Below are positions 24,941 through 33,133 of a stretch of DNA of 64,000 nucleotides, in pieces (within the stretch, counting starts at the first letter, position 1; every line of letters starts with the position of its first letter). Below the pieces are notes generated by a model that saw only the letters and a program-made list of their open reading frames with translations, was not told the origin of the DNA and ran no database searches. The stretch spans positions 124,001 to 188,000 of the forward strand of contig NZ_LANF01000011.1 in NCBI RefSeq assembly GCF_000966265.1. The letters are read 5' to 3'. The translations under genes and the position numbers were made by a program. Source of the DNA: Palaeococcus ferrophilus DSM 13482 (GTDB taxonomy: Archaea; Methanobacteriota_B; Thermococci; Thermococcales; Thermococcaceae).

Positions 24941-26353
24941 ATGAGGGGCGAGAAAGTAGAGCGGATGCGCGAGCAGATACTCAACGGCCCGATAGTTAAA
25001 ACGCTGATCCTCCTAGCCTACCCCCTCATCATAAATCAGCTCGTGCAGGTGCTCTACAACCTCACGGATACCTTCTGGCTCGGTAAATTGGGGAGGCTCG
25101 AACTCTCCGCCCCCGGAACGGCGTGGCCTCTTGTCTGGTTTTTCATGAGCATCGGGATGGGATTTGCAACGGCGGGCTTCGCCTTCGTGAGCCAGTACGT
25201 CGGGGCAAAGGACTACGACAAGGCCAACCGCTACGCCGGAGCACTATACTCTCTCATGCTCCTCTTCGCGACCGCCGTTGGGATATCCGGTGTCATCTTA
25301 GCTCCATACCTTCTCCGTTTGATGGGCGTTAGCGAGACTATATTCCCCTACGCCCTCCGCTACACGAGGGTTATCTTCGCGGGGATACCCTTCTCCTTCA
25401 CGCTCTTCGCCTTCAACTTCCTCCTGAGGGCGGTTGGCGACACGAGGACTCCGGTGAAGATAAACATCGGCACGGTTCTCCTCAACCTCGTCCTCGATCC
25501 CTTCTTCATCTTCGGCTGGGGGCCCTTTCCACAGCTTGGTGTCGTTGGTGCGGCCGTTGCCACGATGCTCTCAAACACAACAGGCTCGATAATAGGCGGC
25601 TACCTCCTGTTCACAGGTAAGGTAGGAATACACCTCACACCCGAGACCCTCAAGCCCGACCTCCACTTCTACTCACGGATTTTCCGCGTTGGTCTTCCCT
25701 CAAGCGTCGGTTCATCAACTACTGCCCTCGGCTTCGTCATCCTCACGAGGGTTATCTTCACCGTCGGGAGGCTCTACGGAGGGGCTCAAGGGATTCCGCA
25801 CTACGAGGACGTTGCCTTCGCAACCTACAGCATAACCAACAGGCTCACCAACTTCATGTTCGCCTTCTCCGACGGCATAAGCATGGCGATGGGAACCATG
25901 GTCGGCCAGAACATCGGAGCGGGTCTCTACGAGAGGGCCAAGAAGATAGCCGAGAAGACGATGCTCATAAACTTCACAATCCTGAGCGTTGGGACGCTCC
26001 TTTTCGCGCTCTTCCGCGTTCCCATATTCAGGTTCTTCATCAACGACCCGGCGATAATAGCCGAGAGCAAAAAGGTTGTCCTCTATTTCTCCGCCTCGCT
26101 TCCGTTCTTCGGCATATTCGCGGCCGTTAACAACACCTTCAACAGCGCGGGGCACACGAAGAAGAGCATGGTCATTGGGATGGTCCGCCTCTGGGGGATA
26201 AGGCTCCCGCTCAGCTACGGCCTTGGGGTTTTGGTGAGGGACACCGCGGGAATGTGGCTTGGAATGGGCCTCAGCAACTTCCTCGGGGCCGTTATAGCCC
26301 TCGCATGGTTCCTCAGGGGAAGCTGGATGAAGGCGATAATCGAGAGGCATTGA
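24941..26353 (+). CDS. MATE family multidrug/toxin exporter (copy 1)
   Basis: 470 aa with 12 predicted membrane helices in two homologous halves. The first half starts with LVQVLYNLTDTFWLGKLG, the common MatE signature, and the second with a similar AFATYSITNRL region. MATE proteins export cationic drugs or metabolites using Na+ or H+ gradients. It is about as similar to the second copy (29008-30426) as recent paralogues are, with long identical stretches such as GMGFATAGFAFV. The message is probably leaderless or nearly so, because the TATA box is only about 30 nt upstream; an internal ATG at codon 9 is an alternative start. Confidence 0.92.
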   Translation: MRGEKVERMREQILNGPIVKTLILLAYPLIINQLVQVLYNLTDTFWLGKLGRLELSAPGTAWPLVWFFMSIGMGFATAGFAFVSQYVGAKDYDKANRYAGALYSLMLLFATAVGISGVILAPYLLRLMGVSETIFPYALRYTRVIFAGIPFSFTLFAFNFLLRAVGDTRTPVKINIGTVLLNLVLDPFFIFGWGPFPQLGVVGAAVATMLSNTTGSIIGGYLLFTGKVGIHLTPETLKPDLHFYSRIFRVGLPSSVGSSTTALGFVILTRVIFTVGRLYGGAQGIPHYEDVAFATYSITNRLTNFMFAFSDGISMAMGTMVGQNIGAGLYERAKKIAEKTMLINFTILSVGTLLFALFRVPIFRFFINDPAIIAESKKVVLYFSASLPFFGIFAAVNNTFNSAGHTKKSMVIGMVRLWGIRLPLSYGLGVLVRDTAGMWLGMGLSNFLGAVIALAWFLRGSWMKAIIERH

Positions 26354-26446
26354 ATTTCAGGCACTATTACTCAATTTCTTCTGTTCATCCCTCCATTCCC
26401 CTTGTTATCGAGCACCATTTTTCGTTCTCGCAACTCAAACCAAAAA

Positions 26447-26490
26447 CTTTATAAGCCAAACATGCATATGTAATATTGAGATTACATATG
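26447..26490 (+). promoter_or_regulatory. DUF2202 operon promoter with palindromic operator
   Basis: TATA box CTTTATAAG (26447-26455) is followed by CATATGTAAT (26465-26474) and its exact inverse ATTACATATG (26481-26490), 6 bp apart. The predicted transcription start (about 26478) falls inside the palindrome, which suggests repression. Half of the motif recurs in front of the nearby HTH gene at 28328-28341. Confidence 0.65.
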
Positions 26491-26505
26491 TAGAGGTGAA
26501 CCAAC

Positions 26506-27366
26506 ATGAGGAAGAAAATATTGGGATTTGGGTTCCTGGTGCTGGCCCTGTTCGGGCTGGTGCTGGGGGGAGCAGCGGCCTACATGGGCACACCAGGGGC
26601 TAACCCTGAGGCACCGAAGGTGTACCCGGACTACTACGCACCGCTGAGCGACGAAGAGGCCAGTGGGTTGATCTACATGGTCGAGGAGGAGAAGCTTGCG
26701 AGGGACGTCTACCTAACGCTCCACAACGAAACAGGTCTCATAGTCTTCGAGAGGATAGCCCAGAGCGAGCAGAGCCACATGGACGCCGTGCTATCGCTGA
26801 TCGAGAAGTACAACCTGACCGCACCGGGCACGCTTGACCAGGTCGGCGTCTTTGAGAACCCTGAACTTCAGGCTCTCTACGACCAGCTGATCGAGCAGGG
26901 AAGCCAGAGCACCGTTGATGCACTTAAAGTCGGGGCACTCATCGAGGAAACCGACATCAAGGACCTTGAGGACTGGATAGCTAAGACCGACAACGAGGAC
27001 ATCAAGGCAATTTACAGCAACCTCATGGCTGGAAGCGAGAACCACCTAAGGGCCTTCGTGAGGAACCTGGAGGCAGAGGGCGTTGATTACACCGCCCAGG
27101 TGCTCCCACAGGAGCAGGTGGAGGAGATGCTAGCTGGAGAGACTGGCCACAGCGGACACGGCAAGATGGTGCGCGGAGAGAGGAACGACATCAGGGGCGC
27201 AGGCAACGTGGTGGAGGCACAGAGGGGGGCAATGAAGGAAAAGAGAGCAAGTGGTGAGCTCTCAGAAGGTCCCCGTGGCTACGGAAAAGGCGGCAACGGT
27301 GAAGGGAACAAGTCCATGAGAGGCTACGGCAGCGGGGACTGCCCCATGCAGGGAGAAGGGGCTTGA
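26506..27366 (+). CDS. Secreted/anchored DUF2202 ferritin-like protein
   Basis: 286 aa. An N-terminal signal or anchor (KKILGFGFLVLALFGLVLGG) is followed by a four-helix ferritin-like domain. The helices carry carboxylate and His ligands in MVEEEKLARDVY, SEQSHMDAVL, GALIEETDIKDLE and GSENHLRAF, the pattern of a di-iron site. From about residue 215 a low-complexity Gly/Arg/Lys-rich tail (GPRGYGKGGNGEG) ends in GDCPMQGEGA. The family has no firm function; metal binding or redox stress defence outside the membrane is a reasonable inference. It is first in a run of tiny membrane-protein genes under the palindromic operator. The ATG follows AGAGGTGAACCAAC. Confidence 0.8.
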   Translation: MRKKILGFGFLVLALFGLVLGGAAAYMGTPGANPEAPKVYPDYYAPLSDEEASGLIYMVEEEKLARDVYLTLHNETGLIVFERIAQSEQSHMDAVLSLIEKYNLTAPGTLDQVGVFENPELQALYDQLIEQGSQSTVDALKVGALIEETDIKDLEDWIAKTDNEDIKAIYSNLMAGSENHLRAFVRNLEAEGVDYTAQVLPQEQVEEMLAGETGHSGHGKMVRGERNDIRGAGNVVEAQRGAMKEKRASGELSEGPRGYGKGGNGEGNKSMRGYGSGDCPMQGEGA

Positions 27367-27401
27367 AGCCCCCTCTTTATTTCCTTTGAGAGGTGGGAGA
27401 A

Positions 27402-27575
27402 GTGCCACGCGGGTTCGGTCCAATGATGGGCCCCGTGCACGGAAGAAGGAGGTTAGGCTGGGGCTGGTGGGGCTTAGGAATATTCGGAATCCTCTTCCTG
27501 ATGGCAAGATTTGCACTACTCATACTGCCCCTGCTCCTGTTCGGCGCAATAATCTATGCCCTGCTGAGGAGGTAA
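27402..27575 (+). CDS. 57-aa single-helix membrane protein
   Basis: GTG start behind GAGGTGGGAGAA. The N-terminus is Arg/Gly/Pro-rich (RGFGPMMGPVHGRRR), then WGWWGLGIFGILFLMARFALLI and a second hydrophobic stretch, ending LLRR. It resembles the small SHOCT-less G/M-rich proteins that accompany metal or stress operons, but I cannot name a family. Gap to the DUF2202 gene is about 35 nt, so co-transcription is likely. Confidence 0.55.
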   Translation: MPRGFGPMMGPVHGRRRLGWGWWGLGIFGILFLMARFALLILPLLLFGAIIYALLRR

Positions 27576-27579
27576 GAAA

Positions 27580-27714
27580 ATGAGTGAGTTCATAACGACA
27601 ATCCTGAACTTCATATTAAAGCTCATCAAGGGGGTTCAAAGCCCCCAGCCCTCACCGATTACCCACAGAGAGGAGGGTAAAAGAAATGGGGCCAATCGAT
27701 GCGGGAAGAAATGA
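27580..27714 (+). CDS. 44-aa hypothetical protein
   Basis: ATG 4 nt behind the previous stop with GGAGGTAAGAAA as ribosome site. The start SEFITTILNFILKLIKGV is an amphipathic or membrane-active-looking helix; the rest is polar and basic, ending in RCGKK. It overlaps the next small gene by 29 nt. It may be real because of the strong ribosome site, but short length leaves doubt. Confidence 0.4.
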   Translation: MSEFITTILNFILKLIKGVQSPQPSPITHREEGKRNGANRCGKK

Positions 27715-27826
27715 GATTGGCCTCGTGGTTGGTCTTATAGTGATCGCCGCGGTGATGGTGGTCGGATACCTTATCGCGAGAGGCTCTTTCCGGGAAGAGG
27801 AAATAGAGGGGTGTGATGAAGAATGA
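27686..27826 (+). CDS. 46-aa single-pass membrane protein
   Basis: ATG preceded by GAGGAGGGTAAAAGAA. A short polar N-terminus is followed by one membrane helix (IGLVVGLIVIAAVMVVGYLI) and an acidic tail (REEEIEGCDEE). Its stop overlaps the next ATG (ATGA), which argues for translation coupling with the DUF4405 gene. Confidence 0.5.
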   Translation: MGPIDAGRNEIGLVVGLIVIAAVMVVGYLIARGSFREEEIEGCDEE

Positions 27827-28191
27827 GAGTCCCGAGATGGTTTAAGCCAACCCTCGACCTGTTCCTGCTCTTTGATTTTATCCTCGAAGCCCTTTCGGGG
27901 ATAGCCCTGTACCTCGCGCCAAGCGGGCGGATTGCGAGGGATGAGCTCTGGACTTTCCTCGGCCTCGGCAAAGAGGCATGGGAAGGGCTCCACATATACT
28001 TCGGCTTCGCCATGGTCGCGCTGGTGGCGCTCCACCTGTTCGTCAACTTCAACCCGATGGTGTGCATGCTGAGAAACATCGTCACCAACAGAAAAGAGCG
28101 GAAGGTAAACTGGAGGAACATAGCTACCCTAACGGCTCTCTCGGTGCTCTTCGTTGGTGGGGGAATAATCTACGCCCTAATGAGGGGATGA
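27823..28191 (+). CDS. DUF4405-type small cytochrome b-like membrane protein
   Basis: 122 aa with three to four hydrophobic helices: LDLFLLFDFILEALSGIALYL, HIYFGFAMVALVALHLFV and a C-terminal helix. His residues in GLHIYFGF and ALHLFVNFNP sit in membrane helices like heme ligands of DUF4405/cytochrome b561-like proteins. A role in moving electrons to or from the ferritin-like DUF2202 protein is an inference from operon membership. Confidence 0.65.
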   Translation: MRVPRWFKPTLDLFLLFDFILEALSGIALYLAPSGRIARDELWTFLGLGKEAWEGLHIYFGFAMVALVALHLFVNFNPMVCMLRNIVTNRKERKVNWRNIATLTALSVLFVGGGIIYALMRG

Positions 28192-28271
28192 AGATGAAAA
28201 GAAAAGCGATTTTTGGGCTGGTAGGCCTTTTGATTATTCTCGTCGTTGCGAGGAGGAGTATTCCAAGATAG
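28188..28271 (+). CDS. 27-aa membrane mini-protein
   Basis: ATGA overlap with the previous stop. The product is essentially one hydrophobic helix flanked by basic residues (KMKRKAIFGLVGLLIILVV, then ARRSIPR). Positive charges at both ends fit a membrane insertion. Too short for certainty. Confidence 0.35.
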   Translation: MKMKRKAIFGLVGLLIILVVARRSIPR

Positions 28272-28292
28272 TCGGCTCCAACTAACGGAAAG

Positions 28293-28341
28293 CTTTTATC
28301 CTTTCTCCCCTTTTCTTTCTGTAAGGCATTGATTGCATATG
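28293..28341 (+). promoter_or_regulatory. Promoter and operator-like site of the ArsR-type gene
   Basis: BRE/TATA element GGAAAGCTTTTATC ends at 28300. ATTGATTGCATATG (28328-28341), containing palindromic TGCATATGCA (28334-28343), lies just after the expected transcription start. It matches ATTGAGATTACATATG in the DUF2202 operator with one gap, consistent with one regulator binding both. Confidence 0.5.
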
Positions 28342-28354
28342 CAGTCTAAAAGTG

Positions 28355-28654
28355 ATGGACATGGTGCGGAGCATTGATGAACTTGTGGCCCTCGGAGAGG
28401 CCCTCGGCAATCCCGTGAGGGTTAGAATACTTAAACTCCTCTGCCAGAAGGAGTGGTACGTCTATGAGCTGGCCAAGGAGCTGGGAATCTCAAGGCAGCT
28501 CCTCTATCTCCACCTCAAGAAGCTCGAAAAGGCCGGCCTCGTCGAGAGCGAGCTCCGCCTTGAGCCGAACGACCCGAGGGCCAAGAAGTACTACCGCGCA
28601 AAGCAGTTTAAAGTGGTTATAGATAACGAAACGATAAAGAGCCTGGAGGAATGA
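28355..28654 (+). CDS. ArsR-type winged-helix regulator
   Basis: 99 aa. Winged HTH: ALGNPVRVRILKLL, YVYELAKELGISRQLLYLHL as recognition region, KLEKAGLVESEL, and a wing rich in basic residues. There is no Cys pair of the classical metal-sensing ArsR type. Likely controls itself and the DUF2202 operon upstream through the shared CATATG-containing motif. ATG 28355 is preferred over GTG 28352. Confidence 0.8.
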   Translation: MDMVRSIDELVALGEALGNPVRVRILKLLCQKEWYVYELAKELGISRQLLYLHLKKLEKAGLVESELRLEPNDPRAKKYYRAKQFKVVIDNETIKSLEE

Positions 28655-28657
28655 AAC

Positions 28658-28867
28658 ATGCCGTGGGGAGGTGAGCACGTGTCAACTCCAAGTGGATGGA
28701 TAAGCATAATCCTCGGTCTGATACTCCTTGTGGTGTTCATATTCGCGTTCTATCAGATGAACAAGACGCTGAACGAGATGAAGCTCGAGCTGGAGAAGCT
28801 CCGGAACACCCTTGAGGAGACCAGGAAGAACACCGAAGAAGTGAGGAAAAAGCTCGAAGAGGTCTAA
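28658..28867 (+). CDS. Small membrane-anchored coiled-coil protein
   Basis: 69 aa, one membrane helix (WISIILGLILLVVFIFAFY) followed by a heptad-like coiled coil (LNEMKLELEKLRNTLEE and onward). It lies 3 nt after the regulator gene. Two starts are possible: ATG 28658 behind GGAGGA, or GTG 28679 behind GGAGGTGA. It may be a partner that tethers or signals to the regulator, as seen for other HTH plus one-helix gene pairs; this is inference. Confidence 0.6.
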   Translation: MPWGGEHVSTPSGWISIILGLILLVVFIFAFYQMNKTLNEMKLELEKLRNTLEETRKNTEEVRKKLEEV

Positions 28868-28966
28868 AAATCTAAAGCCCGCAGCATCCAACCATATTAA
28901 TCGAGCCATCTATCAATCCTGCTTCTATCTTGCAGTTTTCTTGTTGCGTACCCGCTTCCATTAACT

Positions 28967-28994
28967 TTTTATATCCTCGCTTCGATGCCCATCT
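28967..28994 (+). promoter_or_regulatory. MATE-2 promoter, conserved with MATE-1
   Basis: TTTTATATC, then CGCTTCGAT and CCCATCT, line up base for base in spacing with TTTTATACC, CGTTTCGAT and GCCATCT of the other MATE promoter (24905-24932). The second half of the palindrome (GATGGCAA) is not kept here. Confidence 0.5.
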
Positions 28995-29007
28995 TACTGT
29001 GATTCCA

Positions 29008-30426
29008 ATGGAGCGCGGAAAGATTCAGGCGATGAGGCATGAGATACTCAACGGGCCGATAGAGAAGACCCTCCTCAGGTTAGCCTATCCCTTAATAGTC
29101 AGCAACCTCGTGCAGGTTCTCTACAACATAACGGACACCTTCTGGCTCGGAAAGCTCGGCAGGGAAGCACTGGCCGCTCCGGGAACGAGCTGGCCGATAA
29201 TAGGAACCCTCATGGCCCTCGGCATGGGATTTGCAACAGCGGGCTTCGCCTTCGTGGGGCAGTACATCGGGGCTGGAAACTACGAGAGGGCCAACCGTTC
29301 AGCCGGAGCGCTCTACTCACTCATGCTCTTCGTCTCCACCGCTACCGCTTTGATAAGCCTAGCAATCCTGCCCTACGCGCTCCATTTCATGAAGGTCACT
29401 CCCAACGTATATCCCTACGCCAAGGCCTATGCCACTGTCGTTTTCGCGGGCGTTCCCTTCTCCTTCACCTTCATGGCCTTCTCCGCCCTAATGAGGGCCT
29501 CTGGGGACACAAAAACGCCCGTAAAGATAAGCATGCTCACAGTTGCCATGAACATCCTGCTCGACCCTCTCCTAATCTTCGGCATCGGTCCCTTCCCGAG
29601 GTGGGGCGTTGCGGGGGCGGCTATCGCAACGGTCCTCTCGAACTCAACGGGGGCGCTAATTGGGGCGAAGATTTTAACAAGCGGAAGGGCTGGCCTTCAC
29701 CTCACGAGAGAAACCCTCAGGCCAGATATGGAGTTCTACTCGAGGATTTTCCGCGTTGGTCTGCCTTCGGCCGTCGGTCAGTCCGCCAACAGCTTTGGCT
29801 TTGTGGTTTTGACGAGGATCATCTACGGCTACGGCGATGTGACCTACGCGGCCTACACCATCACCACCCGCCTCGTGAACTTCATCACGAGCATAGCTCG
29901 CGGAGTTAGCATGGCGATGGGGACTATGATAGCCCAGAACATAGGGGCGGAGAAGTACGAGAGGGCGAAGAGGATAGCCCAGAGAACCATGATGATTAAC
30001 TTCCTCATAGCCTCTTCGGCGATCCTGATAATCGGACTCTTCAGGGTTCCCGTCTTCAAGGTCTTCCTCGACGACCCCCAAGTTATAGCCCAGAGCGAGT
30101 ACGTCCTCAAGTACTTCCTGATATCCGTTCCGTTCTTTAACGGAATCTTTGTCGTCGTGACGAGGACTTTCAGCTCGGCTGGACATACGAAGAAAAGCAT
30201 GGTTCTCAGCATGCTCCGCCTCTGGGGCTTCAGGATACCTCTAAGTTACGTCTTCGGCTACGTCGCGGCGGTAACGGTTGTAGGGCTTAAACTACCGCTC
30301 GCGGAGCTCTTCGAGATGAGCCCTAAGGGAGTGTTCTTTGGAATGGGTATGAGCAACTTTTTAGCGGCGATGGTGGCATTCATATGGTTCAGCAGAGGCA
30401 CGTGGATGAAAAGAATAATATCATGA
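29008..30426 (+). CDS. MATE family multidrug/toxin exporter (copy 2)
   Basis: 472 aa with the ATG at 29008; the reading is open further upstream but that part contains the promoter. Twelve membrane helices, with LVQVLYNITDTFWLGKLG at the start and GHTKKSMVLSMLRLWGFRIP in the second half, closely like copy 1. The C-terminal region has a small insert (LPLAELFEMSPKGV) absent from copy 1. Probable substrate-diverged duplicate; the two copies bracket the DUF2202/regulator cluster. Confidence 0.92.
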   Translation: MERGKIQAMRHEILNGPIEKTLLRLAYPLIVSNLVQVLYNITDTFWLGKLGREALAAPGTSWPIIGTLMALGMGFATAGFAFVGQYIGAGNYERANRSAGALYSLMLFVSTATALISLAILPYALHFMKVTPNVYPYAKAYATVVFAGVPFSFTFMAFSALMRASGDTKTPVKISMLTVAMNILLDPLLIFGIGPFPRWGVAGAAIATVLSNSTGALIGAKILTSGRAGLHLTRETLRPDMEFYSRIFRVGLPSAVGQSANSFGFVVLTRIIYGYGDVTYAAYTITTRLVNFITSIARGVSMAMGTMIAQNIGAEKYERAKRIAQRTMMINFLIASSAILIIGLFRVPVFKVFLDDPQVIAQSEYVLKYFLISVPFFNGIFVVVTRTFSSAGHTKKSMVLSMLRLWGFRIPLSYVFGYVAAVTVVGLKLPLAELFEMSPKGVFFGMGMSNFLAAMVAFIWFSRGTWMKRIIS

Positions 30427-30441
30427 AGAATATAGGGAAAC

Positions 30442-31701
30442 TCAAAGCTTAAATCTCATCACGAGCCTGCTGAGTTCCTTAATAACCTTTTCAAAGTCGG
30501 ATATTGCAATGTTAACCTCCTCGAGGGCGGATGTCTGCTCCTCGGCTGCGGCACTAACCTGCTCCGCAGCGGCTGTCGTTTCTTCAGCGCTAGCGGCGAG
30601 ATTCTCAAGGAAGTGCAGGCCTTCCTCGATTTTCTCACCCTCTTCGAGAACCTTGTTCTTGAGATCGTTCGCCTTTATTTCCATCTCTCTCATAAGCTCC
30701 GCGATATGTGTCAAATAGGAGACGCTCTCCTTAAGGACTTCAGTTGATCTGGCAACTGTCTCAGCGCTCTTATCCGTAACTTCAACACTCTGCTGTATCT
30801 GTTCCATTATCCTGCTAACGATGTTCCGTATATCATCAGCGGCCTTTTTGCTCTCCTCTGCAAGATTCCTAATCTCATCGGCGACCACGGCGAACCCTTT
30901 CCCAGCTTCTCCAGCCCTTGCCGCTTCAATTGCTGCGTTCAAGGCAAGCAGGTTGGTCTGCTCCGCAATGCCGGTTATAACGTTGGTTATGTTGGCTATG
31001 TTCTTGCCCATCTCAGCAACCCCCTTAACGGTCTCCTCGATCTTGAGCATCATGCTTTGAATTTCCTCTATCTGTCTGATTGCCTCCTCACCCTTCTCAC
31101 CGCCCTCGCGTGCTAGGCCGACGGCTTCACTCATTGAACTCTCAAAGTCTTCCATAGTAGTTATGGTCTCCTTTCCAATGTCGTCTATGTAGCGCATTGT
31201 TTCCGTCATCTGGTTGATGTTTTCCTGCTCACGTTGGGCTTCAATGCTTACCTGGTTTATCGCTTCGGCAACCTGCTGGATTGCCTCACTTATTTGATCT
31301 ACGTTCTCCTTTATGAGGTGACTGCGCTCCTCAACTACTTTGGTAGCCTCCTGTATCTCGGTCACCATCTCATTCAGGTTTTTGCGCATCTTCTCTATGG
31401 CCTCTCGAACTCTCCCAAGGTGGCCATGGAGACCAGTGTCTTCAACCGATAGGTCTCCCTCCGCAAGTCTGTCGAGTATCCCCACCACGATATCTATCTG
31501 CTCCTCAATTTCCTTCTTGTACTTAAGGACATCCTGAGGTATTCTTTCCTCACTCGAGATGCTCTTGGAGATGGCCAGCGCTATCCCGACTCCAATAACC
31601 CCTCCCAGAACACCCGCCGTTGACCCAACGACTACGGTGGGCACGAGGGTTAATAAAAACACTACTATGGATGACATGACCACCGCCATTCTGCCTTCCA
31701 T
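30442..31701 (-). CDS. Methyl-accepting chemotaxis-like signalling protein without external sensor
   Basis: 419 aa. One or two N-terminal membrane helices (about residues 7-46) are followed directly by a HAMP-like segment ([14 protein letters not shown]), then a long helical signalling domain with the conserved hairpin tip [30 protein letters not shown]. Glu/Gln-rich stretches near both ends ([20 protein letters not shown]) look like methylation helices. There is no extracellular ligand domain, so it may sense membrane state or an intracellular cue, and feed CheA for archaellum control. No che genes are in the window. Confidence 0.9.
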   Translation of the reverse strand: MEGRMAVVMSSIVVFLLTLVPTVVVGSTAGVLGGVIGVGIALAISKSISSEERIPQDVLKYKKEIEEQIDIVVGILDRLAEGDLSVEDTGLHGHLGRVREAIEKMRKNLNEMVTEIQEATKVVEERSHLIKENVDQISEAIQQVAEAINQVSIEAQREQENINQMTETMRYIDDIGKETITTMEDFESSMSEAVGLAREGGEKGEEAIRQIEEIQSMMLKIEETVKGVAEMGKNIANITNVITGIAEQTNLLALNAAIEAARAGEAGKGFAVVADEIRNLAEESKKAADDIRNIVSRIMEQIQQSVEVTDKSAETVARSTEVLKESVSYLTHIAELMREMEIKANDLKNKVLEEGEKIEEGLHFLENLAASAEETTAAAEQVSAAAEEQTSALEEVNIAISDFEKVIKELSRLVMRFKL

Positions 31702-31935
31702 AGCGCATCCCCCAAAGGGGTTAGCACGTTATCCCCCTTAAAGTTTTCTAATAAAAGAAAGTAAAAAACTGACCACTTATGTATATAGTAACTACCTACA
31801 TACGAACATACACAATTGTCAACGTGAGAGCGCTTAATATTGGACACACTATAAAATAGCTCTGAGAACCCACCAATAGCTCCATCGAATGGAAAGGTTT
31901 TTAACATGAAACATAGTACATAGGGCGGTGGTGGT

Positions 31936-32784
31936 TTGAGGCGGGAGCTCCTCATAGTTCTGTTCCTCCTGCTCATAACGGTGGGCGTTGCCTCCAGGGA
32001 GAGGTCCATGGAGTACGAGCACGCGGAACCGGGGGAATTTATGGAGAGAAACTCCCAGTCAGCTCCTCCCTTCCCCGTGAGGGCAGAAAATGCCTCCAAG
32101 TTTGCTTCTGCGGCGGGAGAGGGTGACTCCAACTGTCCCCCTCCAACGATTCTCATCCACGATGTGACCCCCTACTACTCGCGGGAACTCGAGGCCGTTG
32201 TGGAAGTTCTCGACAAATACAACTACTCTTCTCGAACCGTCCTCTTCGTGATCCCCCGCTTTGACCCACCCTACCACGGGGACCGCTGGGATCTGCGGAG
32301 GAACGGGGATTTTGTGGGCTACCTGCACTCCCTGGAGAAAGAGGGCTACCGCATCGAGCTCCACGGGTACGAGCACACATACCATGAGTTCAACTGCTCG
32401 TATGAGGTGGCCATGGAAAAGCTCAAGAGCGCGACGGAGCTGATGGGGAAGGTTGGCTTTGAGAACATGAGTCTCTTCCTGCCCCCCGCGTGGGCCCTAA
32501 GCAACGATTCCATAAGGGCCATCGGGGAGTTCAACCTTACCATCGTGCTCCCCGATTACTTCATCCCGCCCAACGGGAGCAAGATGCGGGTGTGGAACAG
32601 GGAGTACACGTGGTACGTGGGCGAGGGGAAAGCGGAGGAGCGGTTCCTTGTAGCTGCCCACGACTACAACGCCACGTGCCGTGAGGGGATTCCCTTCTAT
32701 CTCTCCATCCACCCCCAGGTCATAGTCCACGGGGACGGCCTAAAAGTGCTCGAGAAGTTCCTTAGGTGGCTCAAGAAGGAGTGA
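31936..32784 (+). CDS. Secreted DUF2334 polysaccharide-deacetylase-like protein
   Basis: 282 aa with a signal or anchor (ELLIVLFLLLITVGVA). The fold is that of NodB-like deacetylases: HDVTPYY supplies the metal-binding Asp, VLFVIPRF and IELHGYEHTYHEF the His residues. DUF2334 members are presumed carbohydrate or peptidoglycan-like deacetylases, but archaeal substrates are unknown; acting on surface glycans is inference. A TTG start at 31936 is supported by GGTGGTGG and a TATA-like GGTTTTTAAC about 40 nt upstream. Confidence 0.72.
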   Translation: MRRELLIVLFLLLITVGVASRERSMEYEHAEPGEFMERNSQSAPPFPVRAENASKFASAAGEGDSNCPPPTILIHDVTPYYSRELEAVVEVLDKYNYSSRTVLFVIPRFDPPYHGDRWDLRRNGDFVGYLHSLEKEGYRIELHGYEHTYHEFNCSYEVAMEKLKSATELMGKVGFENMSLFLPPAWALSNDSIRAIGEFNLTIVLPDYFIPPNGSKMRVWNREYTWYVGEGKAEERFLVAAHDYNATCREGIPFYLSIHPQVIVHGDGLKVLEKFLRWLKKE

Positions 32785-32794
32785 TGAGTTTTAG

Positions 32795-32869
32795 TGGGCC
32801 CGCGGGGCTTCGAACCCCGGACCTCCCGCTTATCAGGCGGGCGCTCTGACCAGGCTGAGCCACGGGCCC
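32795..32869 (-). tRNA. tRNA-Ile (GAU)
   Basis: Minus-strand cloverleaf: acceptor GGGCCCG pairs with CGGGCCC, anticodon stem CCCGC/GCGGG encloses loop CTGATAA with anticodon GAT, and the T-arm has GGTTCGAAGCC. CCA is not encoded. No intron. It lies 10 nt downstream of tRNA-Glu and is probably co-transcribed with it. Confidence 0.93.
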
Positions 32870-32879
32870 AGGAGAATTA

Positions 32880-32957
32880 TGGTGCCCCGGCCGGGATTTG
32901 AACCCGGGTCGCGGGATCGAGAGTCCCGCATGATTGACCGGGCTACACCACCGGGGC
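32880..32957 (-). tRNA. tRNA-Glu (CUC)
   Basis: Minus-strand cloverleaf: acceptor GCCCCGG pairs with CCGGGGC, anticodon stem CGGGA/TCCCG encloses CTCTCGA with anticodon CTC, and the T-arm contains GGTTCAAATCC. The 3' CCA is encoded (32880-32882). No intron. Confidence 0.93.
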
Positions 32958-32986
32958 GCTTGACGATATCCCCTTTCCGCGGTTGA

Positions 32987-32996
32987 TTTATAAATT
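32987..32996 (-). promoter_or_regulatory. Promoter of the tRNA-Glu/tRNA-Ile unit
   Basis: Minus-strand ATTTATAAAT preceded by ACCGAAAA (a good BRE) lies about 30 nt before the tRNA-Glu 5' end. It is one of the clearest BRE/TATA pairs in the window. Confidence 0.6.
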
Positions 32997-33133
32997 TTTC
33001 GGTAAGCGCGGCCCCACACCGGGAACATTAAAATGTCAAAATCACAAAATAAAAATGTGTTTTTTAACATATTTTTGTGGAGGGGAGCCCCCGAGGCAGA
33101 TTCTCGACATCGTGACGAAAAATCAATCAAAAA

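Noticed and set aside
28930-29007. N-terminal extension of the second MATE protein
   Set aside because: It contains the TATA box and conserved promoter block, and the paralogue starts at the equivalent of the ATG at 29008.
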